From Deinococcus radiopugnans ATCC 19172 (lineage in GTDB: Bacteria > Deinococcota > Deinococci > Deinococcales > Deinococcaceae), in NCBI RefSeq assembly GCF_006335125.1, contig NZ_VDMO01000016.1:1-64000 (forward strand): a DNA stretch of 64,000 nt, written 5' to 3'. The position numbers were made by a program, and so were the translations under genes. How positions within the stretch are numbered: position 1 is the stretch's first letter; every line of letters begins with the position of its first letter. The notes under the pieces were generated by a model. It made no database searches, was not told where the DNA came from, and worked only from the letters and a program-made list of their open reading frames with translations. This document shows, one piece after another, positions 1 through 10,960 of the stretch.

Positions 1-643
<643 letters not shown>

Positions 644-810
644 ACGGCATGCTACGTCAGGGCCCGGCGCGGCAACCGTCAGGAAAGCCGGGATCACGCC
701 GCGTACAGGCAGTCCAGCATGCGCGGCCACGTGACGGCCGGTCCCGAACCTGAACTGTCGGGCAGCCGCCTCTCAGCTTCCCGTCAGCCTGGGCGCCTAT
801 GCTGCCGGGT

Positions 811-1314
811 ATGCGTACATTCCTCCTGCTCGGCACGCTGGCCCTGGGGCTCAGCGCCTGCACCGTGACGGTCCGGCCCAACGCCAGCGCCAATGTTCAG
901 ATCCAGCCGCAACGCAGCAACCTGATCACCGGCCTGCGCCCGGACCGGGGCGAGGGCAGCACCTACGCGGTGGGCGAGGCGGTGCGTTTTCAGTTCAGCG
1001 CCCGCGTGCCCGGCTACGTGACCCTGATCGCCCTGCAGAGCAACGGTTACGCCAGCGTGCTGGCCCAGAACGTCTACGTGAACGCCGGAACCACCTTCTT
1101 CCCGCGTCCCGAGGACGGCGTGATGTACAACCTGGCCGAGCCGCGCGGCATCCAGCGGGTGCGCGCCATCTTTACCCGCGTGCGCCCCACCACCAATATC
1201 GTGCTGAGCGGCACCTACGACGGCAACCGCTGGAACTCGACCACCACCGCCTACCTGACCCCCTACGCCGTGGGCGACCGCGACGTGCAGGAAACGTTCC
1301 TGTACATCCGCTAG
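811..1314 (+). CDS. DUF4384-type lipoprotein
   Basis: Predicted secreted lipoprotein of 167 residues. A short hydrophobic signal ends in the lipobox LSAC with Cys17 as lipidation site. The rest is a compact beta-rich domain with the DUF4384 pattern (YAVGEAVRFQFSARVPGYVTL, then a segment on voiding costs of naming output values such as FPRPEDGVMYNLAEPRG). Its molecular role is not known. An in-frame ATG at 799 is also possible, but TATGCT (799-804) followed by 6 nt places a leaderless start at 811, and the signal peptide begins properly there. A strong terminator follows at 1337-1364. Confidence 0.8.
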   Translation: MRTFLLLGTLALGLSACTVTVRPNASANVQIQPQRSNLITGLRPDRGEGSTYAVGEAVRFQFSARVPGYVTLIALQSNGYASVLAQNVYVNAGTTFFPRPEDGVMYNLAEPRGIQRVRAIFTRVRPTTNIVLSGTYDGNRWNSTTTAYLTPYAVGDRDVQETFLYIR

Positions 1315-1336
1315 CAGCGCCTCAACGTGGCCTTAC

Positions 1337-1364
1337 CCCCTCCCCCAGCGGAGGGGCTTTTTTT
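1337..1364 (+). terminator. intrinsic terminator after the DUF4384 gene
   Basis: CCCCTCC (1337-1343) pairs with GGAGGGG (1350-1356) around a 6-nt loop and is followed by a run of seven T (1358-1364). It ends the transcript of the upstream lipoprotein just before the leaderless promoter of the mazG-like gene. Confidence 0.88.
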
Positions 1365-1396
1365 GAGGTGACCCGGACAAGCGCTAGCCTGCGGGC

Positions 1397-2732
<1,336 letters not shown>

Positions 2733-2789
2733 GGGTCAATCCCACCCACCTCTCCATCCGGCGCGCGGCGGCACGGTAGGCTGCGCCGC

Positions 2790-3527
2790 ATGACGCGCCC
2801 TTCCCCCTCCCCCACCGATCCGGTCACGGCCCCCGTCGTGCGGGCCTATGACCGCTACGGGCGGCAGGCCGACAAATGGCAGGCGGGCTACCGGGCGCGC
2901 GGCGGCAAGATCTTCTGTGGGGCGGGGTGCTTCCAGTGCTGCAACATGCCCATCCGGGTGTCGCTGGCCGAGGCGATCATCACCGCCCGCGCCATCGACG
3001 CCGCGCAGGCGGTGGCCGTGGAGGCGCACGCCCGCGCCGCCCTGCAGAACGCGCGGACCGCGAAGGACGACGCCCAGTACGTGCAGCGCCACCGGCAGGA
3101 GGTGGGCTTCTGCCCGCTGCTGGACCGCGAGAACGGCGCCTGCACCCAGTACGAGGCGCGGCCCACGCGCTGCCGCGACACCTTCAGCGCCTTTCCGGCC
3201 CACTACTGCGCGGAAGGCACCTGGGAGGCCATGAGCAACCGCGAGAAGCGCGAGTACAGGCGCGAGGTGGCCCGCACCCCCGGCACCGACGGCGAGTGGC
3301 ACTTCATCGCGCCGCTGGAACACCTCTCGGAGCCGGTGTGGGTGGCCGCGTCCAAGAGCATGCGCGCCGCGTGGGGGCTGGAGGTCTGGGGCGATTTCTG
3401 GCTGCTGACCACGCTGGCCGCCGACGCGGGCTTCATGGCGCGGGTGCAGCGCGGCGACGGGCGCGGAGCGTGGCAGGTGGCCAGCGGGCGCGGGCTGGCG
3501 CACCGGGAACTGTTGCAGATCGAGTAG
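2790..3527 (+). CDS. YkgJ-family cysteine-cluster protein
   Basis: Protein of 245 residues with the YkgJ (Fe-S or zinc chelating) cysteine set: Cys43, Cys47, Cys50 and Cys51 (CGAGCFQCC), then Cys108, Cys118, Cys128 in RPTRCR, and Cys140. This family is believed to bind an Fe-S cluster or zinc; its biochemical role is unsettled. A leaderless promoter TAGGCT lies 7 nt before ATG 2790. It is transcribed alone. Convergent with the DUF2227 gene downstream. Confidence 0.82.
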   Translation: MTRPSPSPTDPVTAPVVRAYDRYGRQADKWQAGYRARGGKIFCGAGCFQCCNMPIRVSLAEAIITARAIDAAQAVAVEAHARAALQNARTAKDDAQYVQRHRQEVGFCPLLDRENGACTQYEARPTRCRDTFSAFPAHYCAEGTWEAMSNREKREYRREVARTPGTDGEWHFIAPLEHLSEPVWVAASKSMRAAWGLEVWGDFWLLTTLAADAGFMARVQRGDGRGAWQVASGRGLAHRELLQIE

Positions 3528-3562
3528 CGCCCTGGCCCCATCTAGCCTTTTCTGGTGCCCGC

Positions 3563-4120
<558 letters not shown>

Positions 4121-4243
4121 CGCCCCATTGTGCTGTGCTGGAAGGGGCTTTGTCAGCCCGCCCCCCTCCACCCGCCCACTGTCTCCGGCGCGGACTCCCT
4201 TCCTTTCACGCACTCCCCACCCTGGTGCGGCATGCTACGCACA

Positions 4244-6391
4244 ATGCCCCGTCTGTTCCCGTCGACCCTGCCGCTGAGCCTGGTGCTGGCCTGCACGCTG
4301 GCCGCCTGTACGCCTTCCGCGCCGCTGCCCCTGCAGGACCAGGCACTGGACCTGGGCCTGTCGCTGGGCACCAAAGCCAGCCAGCCGTTCGTCGGGCGGT
4401 GGACGGTCACCGACGTGCCAGCCTGGTTGCAGGTGACGCCCACCTCGGGACAGGGAGACGTAACGGTGCAGCTGCGGGCCGACCGGGGGCTGGGCACGCC
4501 CCTGGCCGCCGATCAGGCGGTGCTGACCGGCCAGTTCAAGATCGTCTGGACAGCCGGTCCGCAGGACGCAACGGGCGGCACGGACGCGCCTGCGGGCACC
4601 GCCACCTGGACGGTGCGGGCCGATCAGTACGCCCTGACCGGGCGGGTTCGCGAAGCGGCCAGCGCGCAGGGCCAGGACCTGCGGGTGGGCACCGGCTTGT
4701 CCAAGGGGACATCCGAACCCACGCCGGCACGCGGCCTCATCGTCAAGTACCGCAAGGTGGAGAGCGTGTCCGGCCTCCAGGCGCGCGGCGCAGTGGCGGG
4801 CAGCACTGTGGCCCAGCGTGCCCGAAGCACCCTGCAGGGGGCCGCCCTGAGCGTGACTTCCAGCCGCCCGCTGTCGGACGACACCGCCGCCCTGCAGGTG
4901 GAGAACGTGGCGGCGGCCCTGCAGGCCCTGCGGGCCGATCCGGCGGTGGAGTACGCCGTGCCCAACGCCATCCTGCGCGCCCAGAGCCTGCCCCGGCCCA
5001 GCGGCCCCGGTCAGCCGCCGCTGGCGCAACCGCTGGAACCCACCGATCAGTACGCGGGCCTGCAGTGGCCTTTCCGGCTGCTGGGCTACCCCGCCGTGTG
5101 GCGGGACATGGAGGGTGGCGCGTACACCCGGCCCGTGACGGTGGCGGTGGTCGACAGCGGCGTGCGCTACGACCACCCGGATCTGGAAGGCCGGCTGTGG
5201 AAACCGGGCGAGGGCGCGCTGGACCTGCTGTCAGACCCCAAGAATGGCGACGGCGACGGCGTGGACAACGACCCCACCGATCCGGGGGACCGCACCCGCC
5301 AGAGCGGCAGCCACGGCACGCACGTGACCGGCATCATCGCGGCCCGCTGGGGCCAGAACACGGCCACCTGCGCCGGATGCAGCGCCACCGGCGTGGTGGG
5401 CGCGGTGCGGCGGGCCAACGTCAAGGTGCTGCCCCTGCGGGTGATCGACGCGGCGGGCGATGCCAGCGTCGCCGACGTGGCCCTGGCCGTGCGCTACGCC
5501 GCCGGCCTGCCGATCACGCTGACGGACCCGCAGACCCAGAAGGCCACCACCCGGACCAATCCCCAGCGGGCCGCCGTGATCAACCTGAGCCTGGGTGCCG
5601 AGGTCAGCGCCGACACTGCCCGGCCCATGTGCGAGGCCATTGGGGACGCCAGCAACGCCGGATCACTGATCATTGTCGCGGCGGGCAACGGCTACGGCAC
5701 CAAGCCGTATTACCCGGCCGCCTGCCCAGCGGCGGTGGCGGTGGGCAGCGTGACGCTGTCGGGCGGCAGCGCGCCCAAACACGCGGTCTACAGCAACGCC
5801 TACCCGGCGGTGCAGCTCAGCGCGCCCGGCGGCACCGATCCGCTGCAGGACCCCGCCGCGTTCAACGGCGGCGTCTTCAACGGCCAGCCCTTCCCGGATC
5901 TGGTGCTGTCCACCGGCTGGGACTACGCCAAGGACCAGCCAAACTACGAGGCCGAGGCCGGCACCAGTCAGGCCGCGCCCCAGGTCTCGGCGCTGGCCGC
6001 GCTGCTGCTCAGCAAGGGCGTGACCACCGACGCCGCCTCCACCCTGGCCCGCCTGAACGCCACCGCCACCGATCTGGGGGCCGCCGGGCGCGACCCGCTG
6101 TTCGGCTTCGGCATGATCAACGCCGCCGCCGCCCTGGGCGCCCCGGCCATCAGCGACACGCTGGGGCTGCGGCTTCAGGACTCGCGTGGGCGGGTCTTCC
6201 AGCCCCCCCTGGACGCCCTGGGCCGCTTCAACGCCTTCCTGGGCGACGGCACGTTCCGGGTCATTGGGGGTCGGGACCGCGACGGCAACGGCATCTACGG
6301 CGAGACGGGCGAGCCGCGCGCCGAGAAGGCGGCCACCCTGGGACCAGCCACCCCACAGGTGGACGTGGGTGACCTCGTCCCACAGGAGTAA
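4244..6391 (+). CDS. secreted subtilisin-like (S8) serine protease, lipoprotein
   Basis: Extracellular peptidase of 715 residues. The signal peptide ends in LAAC with Cys22 as lipidation site. A long propeptide-like region (about 23-290) precedes the S8 domain with the full triad: Asp304 in VVDSGVRYDH, His357 in GSHGTHVTG and Ser575 in GTSQAAPQ. The C-terminal about 70 residues (DSRGRVFQ to the end) form a small beta domain of the kind seen after secreted subtilases. The reading frame stays open back to 2876 through the YkgJ gene, but only ATG 4244 (or 4232) gives a signal peptide; CATGCT 7 nt before 4244 resembles the local leaderless promoters. Confidence 0.9.
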   Translation: MPRLFPSTLPLSLVLACTLAACTPSAPLPLQDQALDLGLSLGTKASQPFVGRWTVTDVPAWLQVTPTSGQGDVTVQLRADRGLGTPLAADQAVLTGQFKIVWTAGPQDATGGTDAPAGTATWTVRADQYALTGRVREAASAQGQDLRVGTGLSKGTSEPTPARGLIVKYRKVESVSGLQARGAVAGSTVAQRARSTLQGAALSVTSSRPLSDDTAALQVENVAAALQALRADPAVEYAVPNAILRAQSLPRPSGPGQPPLAQPLEPTDQYAGLQWPFRLLGYPAVWRDMEGGAYTRPVTVAVVDSGVRYDHPDLEGRLWKPGEGALDLLSDPKNGDGDGVDNDPTDPGDRTRQSGSHGTHVTGIIAARWGQNTATCAGCSATGVVGAVRRANVKVLPLRVIDAAGDASVADVALAVRYAAGLPITLTDPQTQKATTRTNPQRAAVINLSLGAEVSADTARPMCEAIGDASNAGSLIIVAAGNGYGTKPYYPAACPAAVAVGSVTLSGGSAPKHAVYSNAYPAVQLSAPGGTDPLQDPAAFNGGVFNGQPFPDLVLSTGWDYAKDQPNYEAEAGTSQAAPQVSALAALLLSKGVTTDAASTLARLNATATDLGAAGRDPLFGFGMINAAAALGAPAISDTLGLRLQDSRGRVFQPPLDALGRFNAFLGDGTFRVIGGRDRDGNGIYGETGEPRAEKAATLGPATPQVDVGDLVPQE

Positions 6392-6475
6392 GCCGCGTTC
6401 CAAGGGCCAGAAGTTGAATCCCCTGAAAATTTCAGCGCAGCGGGCGGGAATCGGAGAGGACCGGCCCCCAGCGCC

Positions 6476-6615
6476 TTATACGGATTCCGATTGAATCGTT
6501 TGCAAAAACGATGAAATCCGAGCGGACGCGAGGAGGAAAAAAGACGGGTTCCGCGTATGGATGAACCCAGCGGTGCTTTCCCGATGGGTTAAGGAATTAA
6601 GCGGAATCCGTATTA
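6476..6615 (-). mobile_element. MITE-like element A, copy 1 (134 bp plus TTA target duplication)
   Basis: Element at 6479-6612 bounded by perfect 11-bp inverted repeats TACGGATTCCG / CGGAATCCGTA and flanked by TTA on both sides (6476-6478 and 6613-6615). Read on the minus strand it aligns along its length with the copies at 36759 and 53141. Two internal hairpins: ATCGTTT/AAACGAT (6495-6501 with 6506-6512) and AACCCA/TGGGTT (6564-6569 with 6585-6590). The right-hand TTA is the TAA stop codon of the downstream oxidoreductase gene. No coding capacity. It resembles the small non-coding repeats known from Deinococcus, probably moved in trans by an unseen transposase. Confidence 0.88.
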
Positions 6616-7617
6616 GCCGTTCACGTCAATCACGGTGCGTCCCCGCACCTGCCCGGCCAGAATCTGCGGGGCCAGGGCGGGCACCTCGGACAGGCCGCGC
6701 GTCTGGGTCACGTCCGCCAGCCTGGAGGCCGGAAGATCGCGGGCCAGCCGCTGCCAGGCGGCCTCGCGGCGCGGCCGGGGGCAGGTCACGCTGTCGATGC
6801 CCAGCAGCGAGACGCCGCGCAGGATCATCGGGAAGACGGTGGTGTTCAGGCCGGTGCCCCCCGCAATGCCGCAGACGGCCAGCGCGCCGTGCGTGCGGGT
6901 GGAGGCGTAGGCCCCCGCCAGCGTCTCGCCGCCCACCGTGTCCACCACGCCCGCCCAGCGCTCCTTTTCCAGCGGGCGTTTCAGGGCCGGCACTTCTTCG
7001 CGCCCGATGATGCCCGAAGCCCCCAGCTCCCGCAGGTAGGCCTCCTCCTCGGGGCGCCCGGTGCTGGCGGTGACCGTGAACCCGGCGGCGCTCAGCAGGG
7101 CAATGGCGGTGCTGCCCACGCCGCCCGCCGCGCCCGTCACCAGCACCTCGCCGTGCCCAGGCCGCACGCCCGCGTCCTCCAAGGCCATCACCGCCAGCAT
7201 GGCCGTGAAGCCCGCCGTGCCCACGCTCATGGCCCAGGCCGCGTCGGTCCCTGCGGGCTGGCGCACCAGCCACTCGGCCCTGGCCCGGGCCAGAGTGGCG
7301 TAGCCGCCGTCCTGCCGCTCGCCGATGCCCCAGCCGGTCAGGATCACCGCAGTCCCAGGGGCATACGTGCCGCTGGCATCGTCGAGCACCGTCCCGGCCA
7401 GATCGATGCCGGGAGTCATGGGCCACTGGCGCAGGATGCCTTTGCCAGTCACCGCCAGCCCATCCTTGTAGTTCAGGCTGGAATGCGACACCGCGATCAG
7501 CACCTCGCCTTCGGGCAGTTCGGAGAGGGGCAGGGTCTGCAACTCAGCGCGTTTTTCGTCACCGTCCTGAATGACCCGCAGGGCGCGGTAGGTGTCGGGC
7601 GTGGGGGGGGTGGTCAT
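6613..7617 (-). CDS. YhdH/AcuI-type NADPH quinone/acrylyl-CoA oxidoreductase
   Basis: Medium-chain dehydrogenase/reductase of 334 residues. The YhdH/AcuI signature HSSLNYKDGLAVTGKG lies at about 44-60 and the Rossmann motif VTGAAGGVGSTA at about 153-164; there are no zinc-site cysteines, as expected for the zinc-free branch. Family members reduce acryloyl-CoA or quinones with NADPH. A GGAGG ribosome site precedes ATG 7617. The TAA stop is part of the TTA duplication made by MITE copy 1. Transcribed alone, divergent from corC. Confidence 0.87.
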   Translation of the reverse strand: MTTPPTPDTYRALRVIQDGDEKRAELQTLPLSELPEGEVLIAVSHSSLNYKDGLAVTGKGILRQWPMTPGIDLAGTVLDDASGTYAPGTAVILTGWGIGERQDGGYATLARARAEWLVRQPAGTDAAWAMSVGTAGFTAMLAVMALEDAGVRPGHGEVLVTGAAGGVGSTAIALLSAAGFTVTASTGRPEEEAYLRELGASGIIGREEVPALKRPLEKERWAGVVDTVGGETLAGAYASTRTHGALAVCGIAGGTGLNTTVFPMILRGVSLLGIDSVTCPRPRREAAWQRLARDLPASRLADVTQTRGLSEVPALAPQILAGQVRGRTVIDVNG

Positions 7618-7932
7618 GGGTGGAACCTCCAGGGAATGAAGTGGACGGCAGACTGTGGACCGCCGTTCAGGCTAGCGCGTCCGCCTGGGCACGCCAGCGC
7701 TCAAGAATTGTTCAAGCCCGCGCCGCGCCCTCCGGTGTGTTAAACTTTGCGCTGCTATGGAGCCTCCCAGTTTCGGCTCTTCCCTAGTGCCCGGTGAAAC
7801 CCGCCTCAGGGCGGCGTTTTTGCTGTGGCAGCCTCGCATCACCAGCGGTCACCGACACCCCTCCACTGTGGAGCGGGCGGGCAGCATGTGCCCTGCGGCT
7901 GACCAAGGCGCGGTTACGGAGCGCGCCCATTC
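7618..7932 (+). promoter_or_regulatory. corC leader region with promoter and early terminator
   Basis: This 315-nt gap separates the divergent oxidoreductase and corC genes. A -10-like TAAACT lies at 7741-7746. About 50 nt downstream of the implied start site is a hairpin CCGCC (7801-7805)/GGCGG (7810-7814) followed by TTTTT (7817-7821), which would end a transcript of about 70 nt. A weaker hairpin GAGCC/GGCTC lies between them. The layout is that of an attenuated leader or a small RNA ahead of corC, but no known riboswitch class was recognised. 7822-7932 shows only short inverted repeats and a GGAG upstream of ATG 7933. Confidence 0.45.
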
Positions 7933-9273
7933 ATGAATGACCTTCTCGGAATACTTGCGCTGTTGGTTCTGGTGTTAATGAACGGTTTCTTTGTGGCCGC
8001 GGAGTTCTCGCTGGTCAGCGTGCGCCGCACCCGCATCGACCAGCTGGCCGACGAGGGCGTCGCCGCCGCCAAAGCCACCCAGGGCGCGCTGAAAAACCTG
8101 GACCTGTACATCGCCGCCACCCAGCTCGGCATTACCATGGCCAGCCTGGCCATCGGCTTCGTGGCCGAACCGGCCATTGAGCATCTGGTGCATCCGCTGC
8201 TGGACGGCGGCTCGCTGACCCAGGGCCAGATCACCGGCATCTCCTTCGGGCTGGCCTTCGCCATCAGCACCATCTTGCACATCGTGTTCGGCGAGCTGGC
8301 CCCCAAGAGCTGGGCCCTGCAGCGCACCGAACAGGTCGCCATGATGGTCACGCGTCCGCTGCTGGTCTTCACGCTGGTCTTCAAGTGGGCCATCATCCTG
8401 CTGAACGCGATGGGCAACGGCGTGGTGCGGCTGTTCGGGCTGCGCGGGGTGGCCGGTCATCACGCCGCGTACTCGGAAGAGGAAATCCGCATGATCGTCG
8501 GCGCGTCCAGCCAGGAAGGCGTGCTGGAGGAGAGCGAGCGCGAACTGGTCTACAACGTCTTCGACCTGTCGGACACCACCGTGCGCGAGATCATGACCCC
8601 ACGCGTGGACATGATCGTGGTGGACGGCGCTTCGCCGCTGCGCCGCATGCTGGAGCTGAACGCCGAGCACAGCTACTCGCGCGTGCCGGTGTACCAGGAC
8701 ACCCCCGACAACATCGTGGGCATCGTCCACAGCGGCGACGTGCTGCGCCACCTGGACGATCTGGATACCCTGACCGTGGCCGACATCATGCGCCGGGTCT
8801 TCTTCGTCCCCGAGAGCATGAAAATCAAGGACCTGCTGGCCAAGATGCGCGAGAAGAAGTCGCACCTGAGCGTGGTGGTGGACGAATTCGGCGGCACGGC
8901 GGGGCTGGTCACGCTGGAAGACGCCCTGGAAGAGATCGTGGGCGAGATCTACGACGAGACCGACGAAGAAGAGCTGCCGCTGTACCAGCTGGTCGGCGAG
9001 GGCGTGTACCTGATCGACGGCGGCATGATCGTCCACGAGGTCGAGCAGATTCTGGGCAGCAACCTGGAAGACGGCGAGGGTGAGTTCGACACCCTGGGCG
9101 GCTTCATGACCGACCGCTTCGGCGACATTCCCGAGATCGGCTACACCTTCATCCACGAGGGCTGGGCCTTTACCGTCGAGGAGGCCGACGAGCGCCGGGT
9201 CAGCCGCGTGCGCGTCGAGCGCGCCGCCGACCCCGGTCCGCTGGCCCTGCCCGAGGAGGCCAGCGATGGCTAA
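7933..9273 (+). CDS. CorC/HlyC family CNNM-CBS transporter
   Basis: Membrane protein of 446 residues, implicated in this family in Mg2+ (or Co2+) efflux and homeostasis. Order of domains: CNNM/DUF21 membrane domain with a NGFFVAAEFSLV start and about four helices (1-165), a CBS pair (about 215-340, with MTPRVDM and VVDEFGGTAGLVTLEDALEEIVGEI), and a CorC_HlyC C-terminal domain (about 355-435). ATG 7933 is chosen for the family N-terminus; a second ATG lies at 7937 out of frame. The cytidine deaminase gene overlaps its 3' end by 8 nt, so the two form an operon. Confidence 0.92.
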   Translation: MNDLLGILALLVLVLMNGFFVAAEFSLVSVRRTRIDQLADEGVAAAKATQGALKNLDLYIAATQLGITMASLAIGFVAEPAIEHLVHPLLDGGSLTQGQITGISFGLAFAISTILHIVFGELAPKSWALQRTEQVAMMVTRPLLVFTLVFKWAIILLNAMGNGVVRLFGLRGVAGHHAAYSEEEIRMIVGASSQEGVLEESERELVYNVFDLSDTTVREIMTPRVDMIVVDGASPLRRMLELNAEHSYSRVPVYQDTPDNIVGIVHSGDVLRHLDDLDTLTVADIMRRVFFVPESMKIKDLLAKMREKKSHLSVVVDEFGGTAGLVTLEDALEEIVGEIYDETDEEELPLYQLVGEGVYLIDGGMIVHEVEQILGSNLEDGEGEFDTLGGFMTDRFGDIPEIGYTFIHEGWAFTVEEADERRVSRVRVERAADPGPLALPEEASDG

Positions 9274-9715
9274 AACGAAGCTCAATCCGTTGGGCATCAC
9301 GCCTGACCCGGCCCTTTTGGCCGCCGCGAAAGCCGCGTTTGCCCAGGCCTACGCCCCCTACAGCAAGTTCCACGTCGGCGCGGCGCTGCGGACCCCGGAC
9401 GGGCAGGTGTTCAGCGGGGCCAACGTGGAGAACGCCAGCTACGGCCTGGGCCGCTGCGCCGAACAGTCGGCGGTGCAGGCGATGGCGACGGCGGGGGCGC
9501 GGACCTTCACCGATCTGGTGGTCTACGCCGAATCCAGCCCCCCGGCCAGCCCGTGCGGCGCGTGCCGTCAGGTGCTGTACGAGTTCGCCCCCGACGCCCG
9601 CGTGGTCTGCGTCAACGCCGACGGTGAGGTGCTGAGCGGTCTGGTGCGCGACTTCCTGCCGCACGGCTTCCGGCTGGAAGAACGCGAGGACGGACATGGC
9701 GTGGGGACGGAGTAG
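9266..9715 (+). CDS. cdd: cytidine deaminase
   Basis: Zinc-dependent deaminase of cytidine/deoxycytidine in pyrimidine salvage, 149 residues, the size of the homotetrameric bacterial class. Catalytic motif CAEQSA (Cys64, Glu66) and PCGACRQ (Cys97, Cys100) provide zinc ligands and the proton-shuttle glutamate. The N-terminal motif YAPYSKFHVGAAL is typical. The start overlaps the corC 3' end by 8 nt, indicating translational coupling. A hairpin plus T-run follows. Confidence 0.95.
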   Translation: MAKTKLNPLGITPDPALLAAAKAAFAQAYAPYSKFHVGAALRTPDGQVFSGANVENASYGLGRCAEQSAVQAMATAGARTFTDLVVYAESSPPASPCGACRQVLYEFAPDARVVCVNADGEVLSGLVRDFLPHGFRLEEREDGHGVGTE

Positions 9716-9768
9716 CGGCACGCCGTCTCCCGTAGACGGCAAGACAGAGCGTTCCCATCCTCCCCTTT

Positions 9769-9789
9769 CCTCTCGGAGAGGGGGTTTTT
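9769..9789 (+). terminator. intrinsic terminator between cdd and mrpG
   Basis: CCTCT (9769-9773) pairs with AGAGG (9777-9781), extended by GGG and a run of five T (9785-9789). It serves cdd; the T-run touches the stop codon of the convergent mrpG gene. Confidence 0.7.
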
Positions 9790-10168
9790 AGTCCTCTGCG
9801 CTGCCCTGCAGTTCCTCCAGCCGCCGGTCCAGCAGCGCGGCCTTGCCCAGCGCGTTCCACTCGTCCGGGCCTTCCAGCAACGGCGCCAGCCCGCGCAGGT
9901 AGGCGGCCTGGGCGATCAGGTAGGCGCTCAGCGGCGTGGTCAGAAACTGAAACAGCAGCACCGCCGCCAACCGGGTCAAGGCCTCGGTCTGGGCGAATTC
10001 CAGTCCCACCCCGATGAAGATGCCTGCCGAACCCAGCGTGATCAGCTTGCTGCTGGCGTGCAGCCGCGAGTACAGGTCCGGAAAGCGCACCATGCCGATG
10101 GCCGCCGTCAGCACGAAAAAGGCCCCCAGCAGAATGGGGATATCGCGGGCCGCATTGAAGTCGTTCAT
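9788..10168 (-). CDS. mrpG: Mrp Na+/H+ antiporter subunit G
   Basis: Small membrane subunit (126 aa) of the Mrp monovalent cation/proton antiporter. About three helices with the MnhG pattern GMVRFPDLYSRLHASSK at about 24-40. Last gene of the seven-gene mrp operon; 22 nt separate it from mrpF. The C-terminus extends about 30 residues beyond the membrane part. Confidence 0.92.
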   Translation of the reverse strand: MNDFNAARDIPILLGAFFVLTAAIGMVRFPDLYSRLHASSKLITLGSAGIFIGVGLEFAQTEALTRLAAVLLFQFLTTPLSAYLIAQAAYLRGLAPLLEGPDEWNALGKAALLDRRLEELQGSAED

Positions 10169-10190
10169 GGCCGCCCCCCCGTTCCGGTGT

Positions 10191-10451
10191 TCATTTCATC
10201 ACCCGGCCCAGCAGCAGGTAGCGCGTCAGGGCCACGGTGCTGAGAAACCCCAGCAGGCTCAGGACCAGCGCGGCGTCCAGCATCACGATCAGGCGGGTCT
10301 TGACGGCGATTAAAGCGATCAGCACCACCAGATTCACGCTCAGAAAGTCGAAGGCCATGATCCGGTCGCCCCAGCTGGGGCCGCGCAGCACCCGCACCGT
10401 GACCAGCAGGACCGACAGCGTGACGATGCCCAGGGCCAGATTGATGATCAT
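10191..10451 (-). CDS. mrpF: Mrp Na+/H+ antiporter subunit F
   Basis: Three-helix membrane subunit of 86 residues with the MrpF/MnhF pattern RVLRGPSWGDRIMAFD at 20-35. Its start overlaps the end of mrpE by 4 nt, so translation is coupled within the mrp operon. Confidence 0.92.
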   Translation of the reverse strand: MIINLALGIVTLSVLLVTVRVLRGPSWGDRIMAFDFLSVNLVVLIALIAVKTRLIVMLDAALVLSLLGFLSTVALTRYLLLGRVMK

Positions 10452-10960
10452 GCGTGTTCCTCCACGGTGGGGGCGGTGGACGCGGCGCTCTGGCCGTACA
10501 GCGGCAGCAGGGCGTCTTCCACCTTCTTGAAGCCCTCGCGGGCGGCCTGCGGACTGTCCGCGCCGATCACGTGCGCGTACAGCACGCTGCGCTCCGGGTT
10601 AAAGCCCATCGCCACCGAGCCGGGCATCAGGGTGATGGTGGCCGCCAGCACCGTCTGGGCCGTGTCGCCGCTCAGGCGCAGCGGGTAGGCGATGACCATG
10701 GGGTGCAGCGGTGGACGCGGGCGCAGCGCCCACAGCGCCACCTGCACGTTCGCCGCCGTCAGCTCGCGCACGAAGAACAGTGCGAAGCGCACCACCGCCA
10801 GGGTCCGGCGCACGTAGTTGCCGGTGCCCAGCGACAGCGGAAAGAAGCTCAGGATGGCGAAGCCCAGCAGCATCCCGATGGCCAGCTCGCGCAGGCTGAA
10901 CTCGCCCACGAACAGCGTCCAGACGATGGCGAGCAGGATGTTCAGCGAGAGGCCCCTCAC
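10448..10960 (-). CDS. mrpE: Mrp Na+/H+ antiporter subunit E
   Basis: Membrane subunit of 170 residues. Two N-terminal helices are followed by the conserved MnhE part (LSGDTAQTVLAATITLMPGSV at about 93-113) and a soluble C-terminal domain. It overlaps both neighbours by 4 nt (mrpD upstream, mrpF downstream). Required in other bacteria for assembly of the full Mrp complex. Confidence 0.92.
   Translation of the reverse strand: MRGLSLNILLAIVWTLFVGEFSLRELAIGMLLGFAILSFFPLSLGTGNYVRRTLAVVRFALFFVRELTAANVQVALWALRPRPPLHPMVIAYPLRLSGDTAQTVLAATITLMPGSVAMGFNPERSVLYAHVIGADSPQAAREGFKKVEDALLPLYGQSAASTAPTVEEHA

Noticed and set aside
7757..7936. 59-codon frame ending in an ATGA overlap with corC
   Set aside because: Third-position GC is clearly lower than in neighbouring genes, the protein matches no family I know, and the frame runs through the terminator hairpin at 7801-7821. 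More likely untranslated leader.
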